A stretch of DNA of 64,000 nt, taken from positions 5,580,001-5,644,000 of the forward strand of contig NEEC01000004.1 of assembly GCA_002189035.1 (NCBI GenBank), given 5' to 3'. This document shows, piece by piece, positions 1-10,139 of the stretch. The stretch is from Utricularia gibba. Lineage: Eukaryota; Streptophyta; Magnoliopsida; Lamiales; Lentibulariaceae. The notes under the pieces are model-generated. The model was not told where the DNA came from. It ran no database searches and was given only the letters and a program-made list of their open reading frames with translations. Each line of letters starts with the position of its first letter. Positions within the stretch are counted from its first letter, which is position 1. The translations under genes and the position numbers were made by a program.

Positions 1-493
1 GTAAATAGGCATCAGAAGGGAAATCTCCTGTCATATTATTGTTGTACAAGTCGAGAACCTCGAGATTCTTGAGGCGGTAGAGCTCCGTTGGGAAGCTGTT
101 GTTGAAGACATTATTGGAAAGATTCAGATACCGGAGATTGGGGATGTCAGCGATTTCTGGGGGAAGCGAGCCAGATAGGGAGTTCACAGCAGCGGAGAAA
201 TGAACAAGGAACCGGAGCTGTCCGACTTGGGGTGAAAGAGAACCAGAAAGACTGAGATTTGAAATGTCAAGCGCCACCACCTGTCGGCCGGATGGATCAC
301 AGGTAACCCCTCTCCAGGAGCAGTGGTCGGTGGCTGAATTCCAAGATGCCAACTCCGTATGTGGGTCCTGGGTGATGGCCGCTTTTATGGAGAGCAAGGC
401 ATGGTACTCCGACATCCGCGGCGGCCTTGCGGCGGCGACGATGTGGGGGCGATGAAAATTGAGGAGGAGGAAGGAGAAGAAGAGGAAACGCAT
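1..493 (-). CDS. BAM1-like leucine-rich-repeat receptor kinase, N-terminal part (cut by window edge)
   Basis: Reading from an ATG at 493 down to the window edge gives 164 codons with no stop. The order is: a hydrophobic signal peptide (about 22 residues), an LRR N-terminal cap with the pattern SEYHALLSIKAAI and a paired-cysteine segment (CSWRGVTCD), then LRR units (LDISNLSLSGSL, LRYLNLSNNVF, LEVLDLYNNNMTGDFP). The cap and repeat wording fit the CLAVATA1/BARELY ANY MERISTEM group, plasma-membrane receptors for CLE peptides that control meristem and vascular stem cells. The remaining LRRs, membrane segment and kinase lie outside the window, so the BAM1 versus CLV1 assignment rests on the N-terminus only. 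The start is chosen because it directly precedes the signal peptide. Confidence 0.88.
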   Translation of the reverse strand, partial: MRFLFFSFLLLNFHRPHIVAAARPPRMSEYHALLSIKAAITQDPHTELASWNSATDHCSWRGVTCDPSGRQVVALDISNLSLSGSLSPQVGQLRFLVHFSAAVNSLSGSLPPEIADIPNLRYLNLSNNVFNNSFPTELYRLKNLEVLDLYNNNMTGDFPSDAYL

Positions 494-2251
494 TGCTCGT
501 GTTTCCAGGTATCCTCGGTGCTTCTGCATCGACTGTGCTGTGAAGTAGGAAGGGGATTGGAAAGTTTGGAGGAAGCGAAATTGCAAGTTGGTCCTCAAAC
601 AGTCGCATTTGCTGCATTTGACCCAAAATCCCAGGCAAATCCAGGATGGACCCCAGCAGTGCTTTCCTTCCTTCTAACTTTGTTCAGCACATTCATGACT
701 CACGAGCCTGGAGAGTCCCTTTCCGGGCCCCCGGCCTCACCTCGATGTCTTGGGGTCGGACTGTAATTTTGTGGAAGTGCGGGCAAAGCCCCAAACCGAA
801 ACTGGAGGGAGGGAAGGTTATTTTTATCAAAAGGAAGGGTCTTTTGGAAAAGTTGGGAATAATCCTTAAAGCAGGCAGGTTGTTGTTGGTTTTTAGTGGT
901 CAGCAAGCCTTGACAGGACAGGGAGGTAGCTGCTGCTTCTGCCAGAACTGCTAAATTTTCTCGTCTTTCCGACACTTTGCCTTTATCCCTTTTCCTTTTA
1001 CTTTGTTCCCAATCACACACCGGTCCGGTGCGGGGTTCTTCTTCGCCTCGAGTGGAGGCAAACACTCCCATGGAACCTCACCCAACAGCCTCGGCGGGTT
1101 GACTTGGATTGATTGCAGTGGACCACCGCAGAGCCAGGTGAAGGTCCATGTGTTCGGAGATGGAGTGAGTTGTGTATGCGCCTGCAAAGGGAAAGGGGCT
1201 ACTTATGCTTCTTTGATAAATAAATCATTTGGTCGACGCCCCGCCACAGAAAACTTGTCGCTGCCCCATGTTCCCTATTTATTTTAACCACAACGCCCTT
1301 CCTTATCCAGCTTCACTCAGACCGTGGTCCTGCCCCGCCCAGCCCATGCCAATGGTCGACACTCGGCAGTCGGCACACACACTCTCTCTCTACACGTTCA
1401 AACCTCGGCCTGCCTTGAAAGGAAGAAGAACCATCGCCCCCCCTGCTCACGCTTTGCAGACACAAACAGGGTGCTGCTGGCTGCGGCCTCAGTACTGTGT
1501 GTTCTCTTCTTGTTGCAGAGAAGCAAGCGTCACGAGTTGGGGACAACCATTTTGGCATGTATCGTGTCTTGGAGGGCACTAGTATGAACCCCGAGCTTAA
1601 AAGTCCGATGTGGGACTGACTGCTACTCCTGCAAATGGCGGCATCGCCTGGTCCTAACGAAGACCCTCGCTTTCCATGGCTGCTACCCAGCTGCGGGGAT
1701 GGAGGTTACGACACTCATTTTAGAGGTGCTTATGTAGTTAGTGACTCTCCCGACAAGATTATTCATTCTGTCCTTTGCTTTCCTCCCATACGAAAGATGG
1801 ATAGAGCATTGTTCAAAGCAACAGAAACTCTTCAATAGCTCCGAAACATGCATCATAAATGTTGGCGTTTCTTCATTCCCCTGATGACATCATGCGCTTC
1901 AAGAGCATCTAATCTACCCCTGTTTTTGGTAATTGGCTTGCTTCATAACCAGAAGCAACTGGCTTGATTCAGATCTTTTTAGGCGACCTTGTATCTTGAA
2001 CAAAGATAGTTCCCTTTGAAGGAAAAGCGCGACTTATCCCACACCGGTGATAGGAACCTTGAAATATGTGTCATATTTCAAAAGGCTTCCTTTTTTGCAT
2101 AAGGCTCGCCTTTTTTAAGTGATTGCTTCTCGAATCACAAGATCGAAGTAAATTGTACTGCAAACCCATATCAAAACAAGAAGGAAAGGGAACATGTGTG
2201 ACACAAAGGGAAGGGGGCATAGCCTGATTACAAATACTATTGTGAAAATGA
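494..2251. other. Intergenic: BAM-like promoter side and downstream flank of the bHLH-related gene
   Basis: No convincing gene seen. Open frames here (for example 1635-1838 on the plus strand, about 67 codons) lack family resemblance and codon continuity. There is a short CA/CT-rich patch near 1375-1395. The left part should hold the 5' untranslated region and promoter of the BAM-like gene. Confidence 0.5.
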
Positions 2252-2803
2252 CTAATTGCTTAGAATCTCAGTGTCTTCCCTGAGAGCTGACTGGAGAGCA
2301 GCGGTGATGTCTTGGGCAGAGAGGACATCGAGAAATTCTTGGTTCATCTACCAAACACAACACAACACAGACGTGTCTGTTCAGTTTTAAGGAAAAAAAG
2401 AAAAGAAACACCGAGAACAATGGGTTGGGTTTGGGTTCACCTCAGCCACGATGATGATGTGAAGGAGCGAATCCCCGAAGGGCACAACGTTGACGCTAAC
2501 GACATTGAGATTGAAATTGTCCAGCTCATACAGAACCTTGACCAATAACCTTTTGCGCTTCATGCAGTGTAGTCTGAGGAGCATGCTTTGGTTATTATAC
2601 ACTCTGGCTTCGATTTCCGGCAGCCAGTGGCCCATGGCGTCGTCGCTTGGATGCTCCATCGCTTGGGATTCTTCAAGCAGCTTCACTCTGTGGGTGAGGT
2701 GATTTATTGAATCGATGAGTTCCCCGAGAAGAGAAGCATGGAAGCCTTGTTTTTCCTCTACTTCGCTCCCCATCCAAAGTAAATGGGGCTTCGACTTCGA
2801 CAT
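2252..2803 (-). CDS. ACT-like-domain protein, bHLH18/25-related but without basic region and helix 1
   Basis: Two exons are seen: 2803-2441 and 2347-2252, with donor GAG|GTGAAC and an acceptor ending TAG before ATG AAC CAA. They give 152 residues. Residues about 22-45 (ASLLGELIDSINHLTHRVKL) align with helix 2 of plant bHLH18/19/20/25 proteins. The following LPEIEARV...LLRLHC...LDNFNLNVVSVNVVPFGDSL is the C-terminal ACT-like dimerisation domain of that group. The last intron is in the same place as in the neighbouring full-length gene (3343-4578), which supports tandem origin. The basic region that contacts DNA and most of helix 1 are missing. It could be a dimerisation-only regulator or a decaying duplicate. 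The ATG at 2803 is the first in-frame one; an upstream exon cannot be excluded. Confidence 0.6.
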
Positions 2804-3342
2804 TTGCGGTGGCTAAGGGGAGGATATAAAGCCACAGGTATGGAGCTATGACAGATGCCGTGGGTATGAGGGAAACCACGATCGAGCAAACACATACGGG
2901 AAACCAATAGACGTAGAATGAATCCATTCATCATCTTTGGCATTACTCACTCACTCCTCCAAGTTCACGTTTACTGTTTGCTCGTGTCTCAACAGCGCAC
3001 ATGTTCGCCTTCTATTCAAATCTATGCAAGAAGTCATTCTTTCTTTTTAAGTTGAAGTGTCTGCAGCTTTAACCGCGAGGGATACCTCGTTTTCTTCTTA
3101 TGACTTGGGTGGTTTGTCACCCTCACCGTGCAGAAGTAAACAATCAAGCGACTTTCGATCTGGTAGCTTTACTCCGCCGATTATTAGACTGAGTAAGATC
3201 TTCGGGTTTGATCTTGATCATAGAGCATTTAAGTACTCATAAAAGACCACTCCTTTCTAATAAAATGTTGAAAATGCAAATGTATCCGTCGACATCATCA
3301 TCGATCTTATGAGGGGAACAGGAGTGTCTTTTCATATGATGG
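2804..3342. other. Spacer between the two bHLH-related paralogues
   Basis: No gene supported. I looked on the minus strand for a basic-region or helix-1 exon that could belong to the 2252-2803 gene and found none. An AT-rich box (ATATAAA, 2824-2830) lies very close to that gene's ATG. Confidence 0.45.
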
Positions 3343-4578
3343 TTATGCGGGGGGTTGGAGGGCGGCGCGTAGTCTTCTGGCGATCTCTTTCACCGTGGCA
3401 TTGAATTCTTTCTCCATCTAAAACAACCACACACAGAAAGCAGCATGGATTTGCGTTAGTTACTTGTCATTTATCACCACGGCGGCGAGTGACGTGGAAT
3501 TTGAAGTTACCTCCGCGGTGATGGTGATGTCGAGGACCAGACCACCCAAGGCGGTGAGATTGGTGGTGACCACCGCGAGATGGAGATCCTCCACCTGCCT
3601 CAGTAAATTCACCAGTACCCCTTTCTGAATCTGGCAATGGATCCTCAAAATCACGAAGCGCTCCTTAATCCTCGCCTCCACCGCTGGGAGTGCCTGCTCT
3701 TCTTCTTCTTCTTCTTCTTCTTCTTCCATATATCCCCTCCCTTGTTCTCCGCAAATCCAATGATATGGGATTTTTTCACCATCACCGCTGAATCCCTCGG
3801 CTGGTTCCCTGCTCTTGCTTCCAATCTCTCTACCTGTTCTTGTAGGTGCTTCAGGTAGTTAATTGCACACCCCAGAACCGAATTTTTATCCATCTGCATC
3901 AGCGGGTACTTAGATAAGATCGACATCATAACTGAGCAGTGAAGGATTTTTGTAAGAGACAAAGAAACCTTCTTGATGCCCGGAACAACGGTGGAGAGAG
4001 TAATGAAACGCTGGCTCAGGAGCTCTCGGCGCTTCCTTTCAGCGATAATGTGGTCGTAGGTCTGTGAGGGTGGCCTGATTCTCTTGGTTTTCTTACTCAG
4101 CTGCGTTGCTGCAGCTTCAGATTGATATTCACTTCCTGGCGCAGCATTGGAACAACACCTTAATGCCTCCGAAACAGCGGCTTCCTCTTCCGGGCTCAAC
4201 TCTGCCCTGTTTCGTCTATTCTCACTGTTTTTTAGATCCCCATTGTTGCTCCCGAAGCTGAGAATCATCGGGCTAGAACAAGCTCTGCGCAGGTTCTTCT
4301 TCATGCTTCCAGCCTTCTTCTTCTTCTTCCTCTTGGTCTTCATTAGCTCCAGGGGCTCCGGCTCGGGGTGGGGTGGAGCTGCAAGGCATGCCTCCAAACC
4401 CTGCTGGAGAAGAGCGAGCTCATCTTCATCCAACATGTCATCGATAAAATCATCCACAAAAACAGAGCTTTCCAATCCCTGCAACACAGAAAATTGAGCT
4501 ACTGAGGAGTTTTGGCATGCAGCGAAGATCCGGAGTAGCCGTTTGTTTTACCATTTCAGACAGAACATAGGAATCCAT
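3343..4578 (-). CDS. bHLH transcription factor, bHLH18/19/20/25 (NAI1-like) group
   Basis: Exon 1 is 4578-4552 (MDSYVLSEM). Exon 2 is 4478-3969, with an acidic N-terminus, a Lys-rich patch and the basic region HIIAERKRR (His5-Glu9-Arg13 pattern for E/G-box binding) plus helix 1. A 75-nt intron follows. Exon 3 starts at 3893 (MDKNSVLGCAINYLKHLQEQ, helix 2), and the later exons 3693-3511 and 3417-3343 encode the ACT-like domain (ALPAVEARIKERFVILRIHC) and the end (MEKEFNATVKEIARRL). Exon 3 and the ACT exon are in different frames across a (GAA)n run. Assuming an intron from 3785 (or 3779) to 3694 restores a 300-residue frame. The donor is weak, so a real frameshift remains possible. The group acts in iron uptake, ER bodies or terpenoid regulation; the exact role is unknown here. 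Confidence 0.82.
3698..3726. repeat. (GAA/TTC)n microsatellite inside the bHLH gene
   Basis: About ten GAA units on the coding (minus) strand. Read in one frame it gives poly-Lys, in another poly-Glu. It sits exactly where the reading frame of the bHLH gene changes, either inside a short intron or at a frameshift. Confidence 0.9.
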
Positions 4579-4644
4579 CTCCCCCTCCAGTGAACGCACC
4601 ACTGATTTCCTCTCCAGCTCCGGAATCCCAAGTGGATGAATGAA

Positions 4645-4650
4645 TATATA
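4645..4650 (-). promoter_or_regulatory. Candidate TATA box of the bHLH gene
   Basis: TATATA on the minus strand about 70 bp upstream of the ATG at 4578, a usual plant spacing that leaves a short 5' untranslated region. Assigned by sequence and position only. Confidence 0.4.
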
Positions 4651-6379
4651 ACCTGCACAGAAACTGAAGTTTCTTCTTCTTTTTTTTTTCTTTGTGTTTT
4701 AAGATGTGATTGAAATGCAGACATGTTCTGACAAGCTTTTCCCCATGCGTCACGTCGCCAATGTTAGGTCAAATTGGACATTGGATTGTGTAAACAAAAT
4801 GAGAATTTCACACGTGATGTTTCGCTTGCTAAATGAATAACAAGCACATAAAATAAATGTAATGCCGGGGGTATATCGTGTGGTATCTTTTGTCTGAATG
4901 AGCCGAGGGCTGATGTCAACTTCAGGATTTGGATTCCCCAGAACTCTCAATTATTAGGTGACGACAAAAGATAATACCAGAAATACCCTCGGCATTCCGG
5001 AAACACCCTCCCCCCTGATGCCCTCGCGCTCCCTCCCGGTGTCCGGTTGGTGGCATCTTTAATATTCCGTCAAACCGGGTGGGCTCCGAAGCGCCTTCCA
5101 CCGTCTAAAACCATATTCTGTCGAGCAGAGGGCAGGGCCGACTGCCCACATGATTCACGTCCTCGTCTACGCTACTTTACTTGCTGTGTCAGTGTGCAAC
5201 CAAACAAGCAACTGCGGGTTCATCCTTCACCCAGATGGAGTTTTCTGTTTGAAGAGGCACAAATCAAACAGGCGGAAATGGGTTGAGTCAGTGAAGCCAG
5301 CCAGAACCAGTTGTTTCCCGTGTCATTCTGGGAGCCACGCTTGCAGGGCTAATGCAGGTTCAGAAAGTGAGGAGAGCTGCTTGGCCTCGGGCTGGAACCA
5401 TCATCCCTTAATCTTGCCTGATTAGTGGCTCGGTTATGGTCTCCCCCTCGCTGGCGACATACTAGTGAAAAACTATAGAATTTCCCTAGCCCACTTGTTA
5501 GGAGCCTCCCTGGAATCTGCTTGCATGAATGTCTTTTGCACAACCTGATCCGACAATGATTCATGTCCCGATCCCAGATCCCAGATAAGAAAGTCTAAAG
5601 CCTACGTTCATTCATCAAACATGTCTGAATCCAAAAGCCTTGCCACCATCATCAGCCACCCATTCCAAAGTTGCAATTTATGCAGAAAATGCAAACCTTT
5701 TTCTCTTAGCTTCACAGCAACAAGGAATACTGCAAAAAAAAAAAAAAAAGAGAGTTTGGAAAAACAAGGTGTACCTGCGATACCAAGGTCACAGGAAAGT
5801 AGAATCCCATCACTCGCGCGTTTCCTATAACAGTGCAGTTTTATCCAGACGATGGCTCACCGAGTCAGCAAAACACCAACCAAGCTCCCATTAGGGAAAA
5901 AAATTCGGTTTTTAAAACTACAGCATTGTATGCAAGTGGGGTGCAAAAATGGAATCATTTGCAAACAAAGTATTTTTAACTAGTGAGAGTTTTTATAATC
6001 AACTCTGCATAACGTGAAAGGCAACAACCACCAACACATGAGTTGCAGAAGTCGGCTGAAGCACTACCCAAATATATATATATAAGGTCATGGCAATGGT
6101 TGTTCAAACTCAAAATTTTCAAAAGCATCACTTAACTCCCTCAAACTGGGTTCAACAACTGCTTGCACGAGATACACATGGCAATAACTCATGAAATAAC
6201 CCGTTTCTATCTCTTACCGCAGCCTCATCAACAACTCCAATGACCATGACTGCTACTGTTCCCTCTGCACATACAGTCACTAGTATTCAATTGTCTCTTC
6301 AAGCATTTAAGAATGATCGCATCTTGCATTCAGATCTCAACTTGAACGAAATGGCTGAATGTGGCCTTGATCTGGAGTA
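4651..6379. other. Intergenic: bHLH upstream region and EAF 3' flank
   Basis: No gene supported. Short open frames (5047-5425 plus, 5621-5894 plus) lack similarity. There is a poly-A run near 5733-5748. AT-rich sequence close to 6080 and before 6380 is compatible with the 3' untranslated region of the minus-strand EAF gene. Confidence 0.45.
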
Positions 6380-7795
6380 TTAAACGGAGATGATATCAGC
6401 ATCGCTGCTTTCACTGCCGCTTCCACTACCGCTACCGCTACCACTCCCACTCCCACTGTCGCTGCTGCTGCTCTCACTCCCACTGCTGCTTTCGGAACTT
6501 GAAGTTTGACTCTTTTGTCCTTGTGCATGCACTTGGGCTCGTAGTTCTTCGGCAGCATTCGTTCGCTTATCAGCTTCACCATCACTAGCATCAATATCAG
6601 CAATCTCATCGTCTGTATCAACTTGATGCGGCTTGTTGATATCAAAATCAAGTTCTTTCACAAAAATGGACCCTCCGACAGTGGCTGCATCATCGTTAGT
6701 ATCCATTATATCCAAGGGCTCGTCCTGGTCGTCATTCTTTGAGTTGGAGTTCGGAACTCCTGAAGTTAGTTGAACGGTAGGTGGGTGTTCGATGGTCTTC
6801 TCCCTTCCCGGCTTCGCATCTGATTGCAAACACAAAAATTCAGGAAGAATTATATGCAAGTTATACAACACGTTGATAAACCCTCTGCATACCTGAGGCC
6901 TTGAAATCTCCTACCTCAATTCGCTCAATTTCAACCTGGGTGAAAGAGAAGGGTTCAATATCTCTAAATTTCAAGAAACTACATGAACAGCATTAGAGCA
7001 TTTAACGAACTTTCATCATGGTCGTGAATAAGAAACAAAAACTTTCATAAAGTACAAATAAAACATCAGCAAAACTACTTAGCAAAAAGAATGACCTCTA
7101 ACAAAGTAGTCTATCATCTACGCCCGTTCTATAATGCCTCAAATTTGCGAGGAATCCATTCCAAAGTCTAAGCAACATAAAAGTTACCGTCTTTCTCTAG
7201 TTAAAGAATGCAAAAGGTAAACACGCACCGACACTGGAAGATACAGGTCCTTGCTCAGAGGGGCATGCTTAGCGACTTTCCCAACAGGTGGAGAACATGC
7301 ATCGGTGTGAGAAGCTGATGAAGCAGCAGCCCCTGAAGACTCCCCGAACGCCCTGTTGTGTCTCAGCCGCTTAACAGCACGGTGCAAGCGCTCCAAGCGA
7401 AATGATTCCCCATCGAAAAAGAGAACTGCATCATTGTCTTTATGATCCTCACTGGTGCCCTCGAATATCACTTTAGGCTTTCCAGGCTGAATATTTTGAA
7501 ATTCAACTGTGACCTTATTATCCTTGCCCTTGTGCAATGTACCCCGTTGATTCTTATCAATCGAAGCTGGCTTGAAGTCGTCTAATACACACAACAAAAC
7601 ACTGAGCCTCGTAATTTAAGAACCACGAACACCGTATCATACGCAATTCACGAACACGGGCAGGGGAAGCTTACAGCGAAAAGTGCAGAATTTTGAGGGG
7701 TTATGATCCTTGAAGGAGGAGCCTAGGGTTAGATTGTACCACCGATCCGCTTGCGGCGCAGTGCTTGGCTCGTTGTTGCTGTTGATTCCAGCCAT
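6380..7795 (-). CDS. ELL-associated factor (EAF) family protein, RNA polymerase II elongation
   Basis: Four exons: 7795-7675, 7581-7229, 6935-6893 and 6819-6380, all with GT-AG borders, summing to 318 residues. The N-terminal EAF domain reads DRWYNLTLGSSFKD, then Y/DFKPASID, VTVEFQN, KPKVIFEG and FFDGESFRLERLHRAVKRL. This is the conserved N-terminus that in animals contacts ELL within elongation complexes. The C-terminal third is acidic and ends in a long Ser/Gly/Glu run (alternating SG), typical of a low-complexity activation tail. A nuclear role in Pol II elongation is inferred from the family; plant EAFs are little studied. It is divergent from the gene starting near 8193, with less than 400 bp between start codons. 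The ATG at 7795 directly precedes the domain. Confidence 0.9.
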
Positions 7796-8055
7796 CTTTG
7801 ATCCGCTCCCCAACCGCCGATTCAGTGGCAAAGGGTGACTTTTGGGTTGAAACTCCTCGACGCCCGCTCGTCTATGTGCTGCCGCCGATTTTCTAGAAAT
7901 ACGTACAACAAATAAACTGCGTATATGCGGGAGTGGGGCCCGTTTGAATGAGAACGTTGGAGGGAGTTTGACTTTTTTGCCCTTGTGTGTAATCAGACCG
8001 TTGGGTTGCGATTTAAATGCCCCCTCTGCACTCTGGGCTCATCACCTCATCATCG

Positions 8056-8196
8056 ATGACGGTGGTGAGCGGCAGCAATGCCTCTCCGACGCCTTGTAAA
8101 TCGGACACCCATCATCACTCTCTCCCAAAAATCGTCATGAAGAGAGGTCCCAGATTCGGGAGTACTCTGCTCTCAGAGACAACAGGCTCCGGATGA
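8056..8196 (+). other. Upstream open frame overlapping the next start codon
   Basis: A 46-codon ATG frame ends in TGA that overlaps the ATG at 8193 by four bases (ATGA). It may be a translated upstream frame of the following gene or a misread first exon. I see no family match. Confidence 0.35.
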
Positions 8197-9032
8197 AGAG
8201 CAATCAGCCGCATCGCCGGCAAATGGCAGAAGCCGGGCAAATTGCATTATCTCGCTCCATTTTGACTCCCCCCAGCAACCATCCGAATTCCAAACTGGGT
8301 CAGGATTTCATAACGCCGCCACTGCGGAGGTCTGAGTTTAAATGCCCCTCTCCTCTAACGCATTCTGTGCCCGATTTCTCTCATTCCTTGAGGAAGGAGA
8401 ATCGGAAGCCTGTGACGGTGCTTCCTCCATCTCCTTCGAAAAAATCTTTGACTCCGCCGCTGGGACAATCTGCCAAAGCACTTCATGGGAAGAAGATGGG
8501 AGCAGGGACTACTAGTAAGTCGGCGGCCAAGAGTTTGATGACTCGAAAGAGCTGCGCAACCATGGAGGAATTCAGAGGCTTGGGCGCTGCTGCTGCCCGT
8601 GCCATTAAGGGAGAAAGGAGTGTTGGCAGCTACAAGCAGCAGTATTACTAGCTTTTTAACTTGCTCCATGCTCTTTTAATTTTACACTGTTCGCCAACTG
8701 ATTGTTCTTGGAAGGAGTTGTTGGTGAATGATGGAGAAGAAAAGAAGCGGTCGAAGATTACAAAGTACCAAGCCGATGAATTACGAGATGGATTGATGAT
8801 GTCGCGAGAGAAAGGAGAACAGGAAGAGGAGCGCCTGCTGAGTGAAGGAGACGAGGCCGAAGATAAGATAGACCCCAGGTTCCTGACTCAAGAGTCCAAA
8901 AGTGTTAAGAAGCCAGTGTCGAAGCCCATCTATGTTGCAGACCAGCCCAACGACCCATGTGAAACAAGACCTGCCCAAGATGCCATATGGAGAAGATGTC
9001 TGGCAGCAACTAAACGACATGACAACGGCTAG
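8193..9032 (+). CDS. Unrecognised Ser/Thr-Pro-rich protein with KEN box; frame continues after an internal stop
   Basis: From the ATG at 8193 there are 152 codons to a TAG at 8649-8651. The product is basic and Pro/Ser-rich with repeated Ser/Thr-Pro sites (LTPP, ITPP, CPSP, PPSPSK, LTPP), the pattern of CDK substrates, and a KEN motif (SLRKENRKP), a degron of the anaphase-promoting complex. The same frame stays open from 8652 to 9032 (127 codons, charged, coding-like), and an AATAAA signal follows at 9068. A short intron such as 8622-8714 would remove the stop and join both parts in frame, but its donor is weak. The frame is also open upstream of 8193 to about 8100 without an ATG. I do not recognise the family; a cell-cycle role is only suggested by the motifs. 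Confidence 0.45.
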
Positions 9033-9067
9033 TTTACTCTCTACAAATACATGTTACTGCACCCCTG

Positions 9068-9073
9068 AATAAA
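9068..9073 (+). terminator. AATAAA polyadenylation signal
   Basis: Canonical AATAAA followed by an A-rich stretch, 36 bp after the TAG that ends the second part of the plus-strand frame. It supports one transcript reaching to about 9.1 kb. Confidence 0.5.
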
Positions 9074-10139
9074 AGCAAAAAAAAAACCCCACAACAACGT
9101 GTTCACAAGCTTTCCAAAATACTCTCCAAAGTCCTCCTTCTCAATTCATCAACATTGTTCGAGCTCTCAACAGGAGTGTCCTGGTTTGAAAGACTCTAGA
9201 ACAATGATTCTTATACTTGTTATATTCTAGAATGCATCATGAAAACAAGAAATGGATACATCTCAATTCCATTCACGAATTTTCTAGCCTTCATTGTCGA
9301 CAACTGGTTTAGCCTTGGAGTCCCGAATATCAGGAAATGGTTCTTGAGAACGCAGACAGAGACAACAGAAATGGGCCAAAAGAGGGAAATCAAGAAAAAC
9401 GGTATCAATCTAACTGCTGGAAAGACAACTCTTGGTTAAAAACTGAAGGACATATCCAGGGCTACCATGCTAACAGTCAAGTGGGCTGTGAACGGAGAGC
9501 TCACCATAACTGGATTTTTGACCAGAGAAGTATTGAATAAGCCATACTCCAAGGGGAAAAATTGGATTCAAAAGGCATGATTTTGAAGACTCCAATCGCC
9601 AGGATCACGTCAGGAACCCATACCTCGCTTCTCAAAAGCAAAAGCAGTGTGAAAGATTTCCATATGCTGCAAGTTGAAGAAGCAAGTAACTCTTGTATCC
9701 ATGGATGATGAAAACAAGGCTCAATCGTCTGATTGGCAGATGAGACTTGAGAGCAAACATGTTTACTGTATAGATGTTGTCGCACTTGGAAAATAATAAC
9801 ATGCGAGAATAATTTAATGTGTTTGTTTGCATGGCGCTTGTTTCATGTGCCATCTACATGGGGCCATACAGCACCGCCTCCGTTGAAGGTAGATTAGATC
9901 TTAGATCTGGCTGCTGCTATCAACTTGATTACAAAAAAATTCACGCAGCTTCTAAATTTCTGGGTTCGGCTTACTACTCTACGAGTTCACATTTGATTTC
10001 ATATTCGATTCCGAGTCTCTCTCACACCTGATACCATGTGATCGTCAGACGTCAACAGTTCAACTGATTGCATAGAAATCGTGAGATCAGAGAGTAAAGT
10101 ATGGTAGGCCCGAATCAAAAAATCAGAACTTAAATGAAT
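9074..10139. other. Intergenic
   Basis: No gene supported. Several 60-95-codon frames on both strands have no resemblance to known proteins. Near 10031 there is a short string that resembles, imperfectly, an initiator-Met primer-binding site, but no LTRs flank it. Confidence 0.45.

Noticed and set aside
297-638. A 113-codon minus-strand frame with Pro/Ser/Arg
   Set aside because: It is a shadow of the BAM-like signal peptide and LRR cap, which read in another frame.
1635-1838. A 67-codon plus-strand frame upstream of the BAM-like gene
   Set aside because: No domain, no supported splice partners, and base composition like the flanking non-coding DNA.
10021-10045. String resembling an initiator-Met primer-binding site of an LTR retrotransposon
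   Set aside because: Only a partial match, and no LTRs, polypurine tract or gag/pol remnants nearby.
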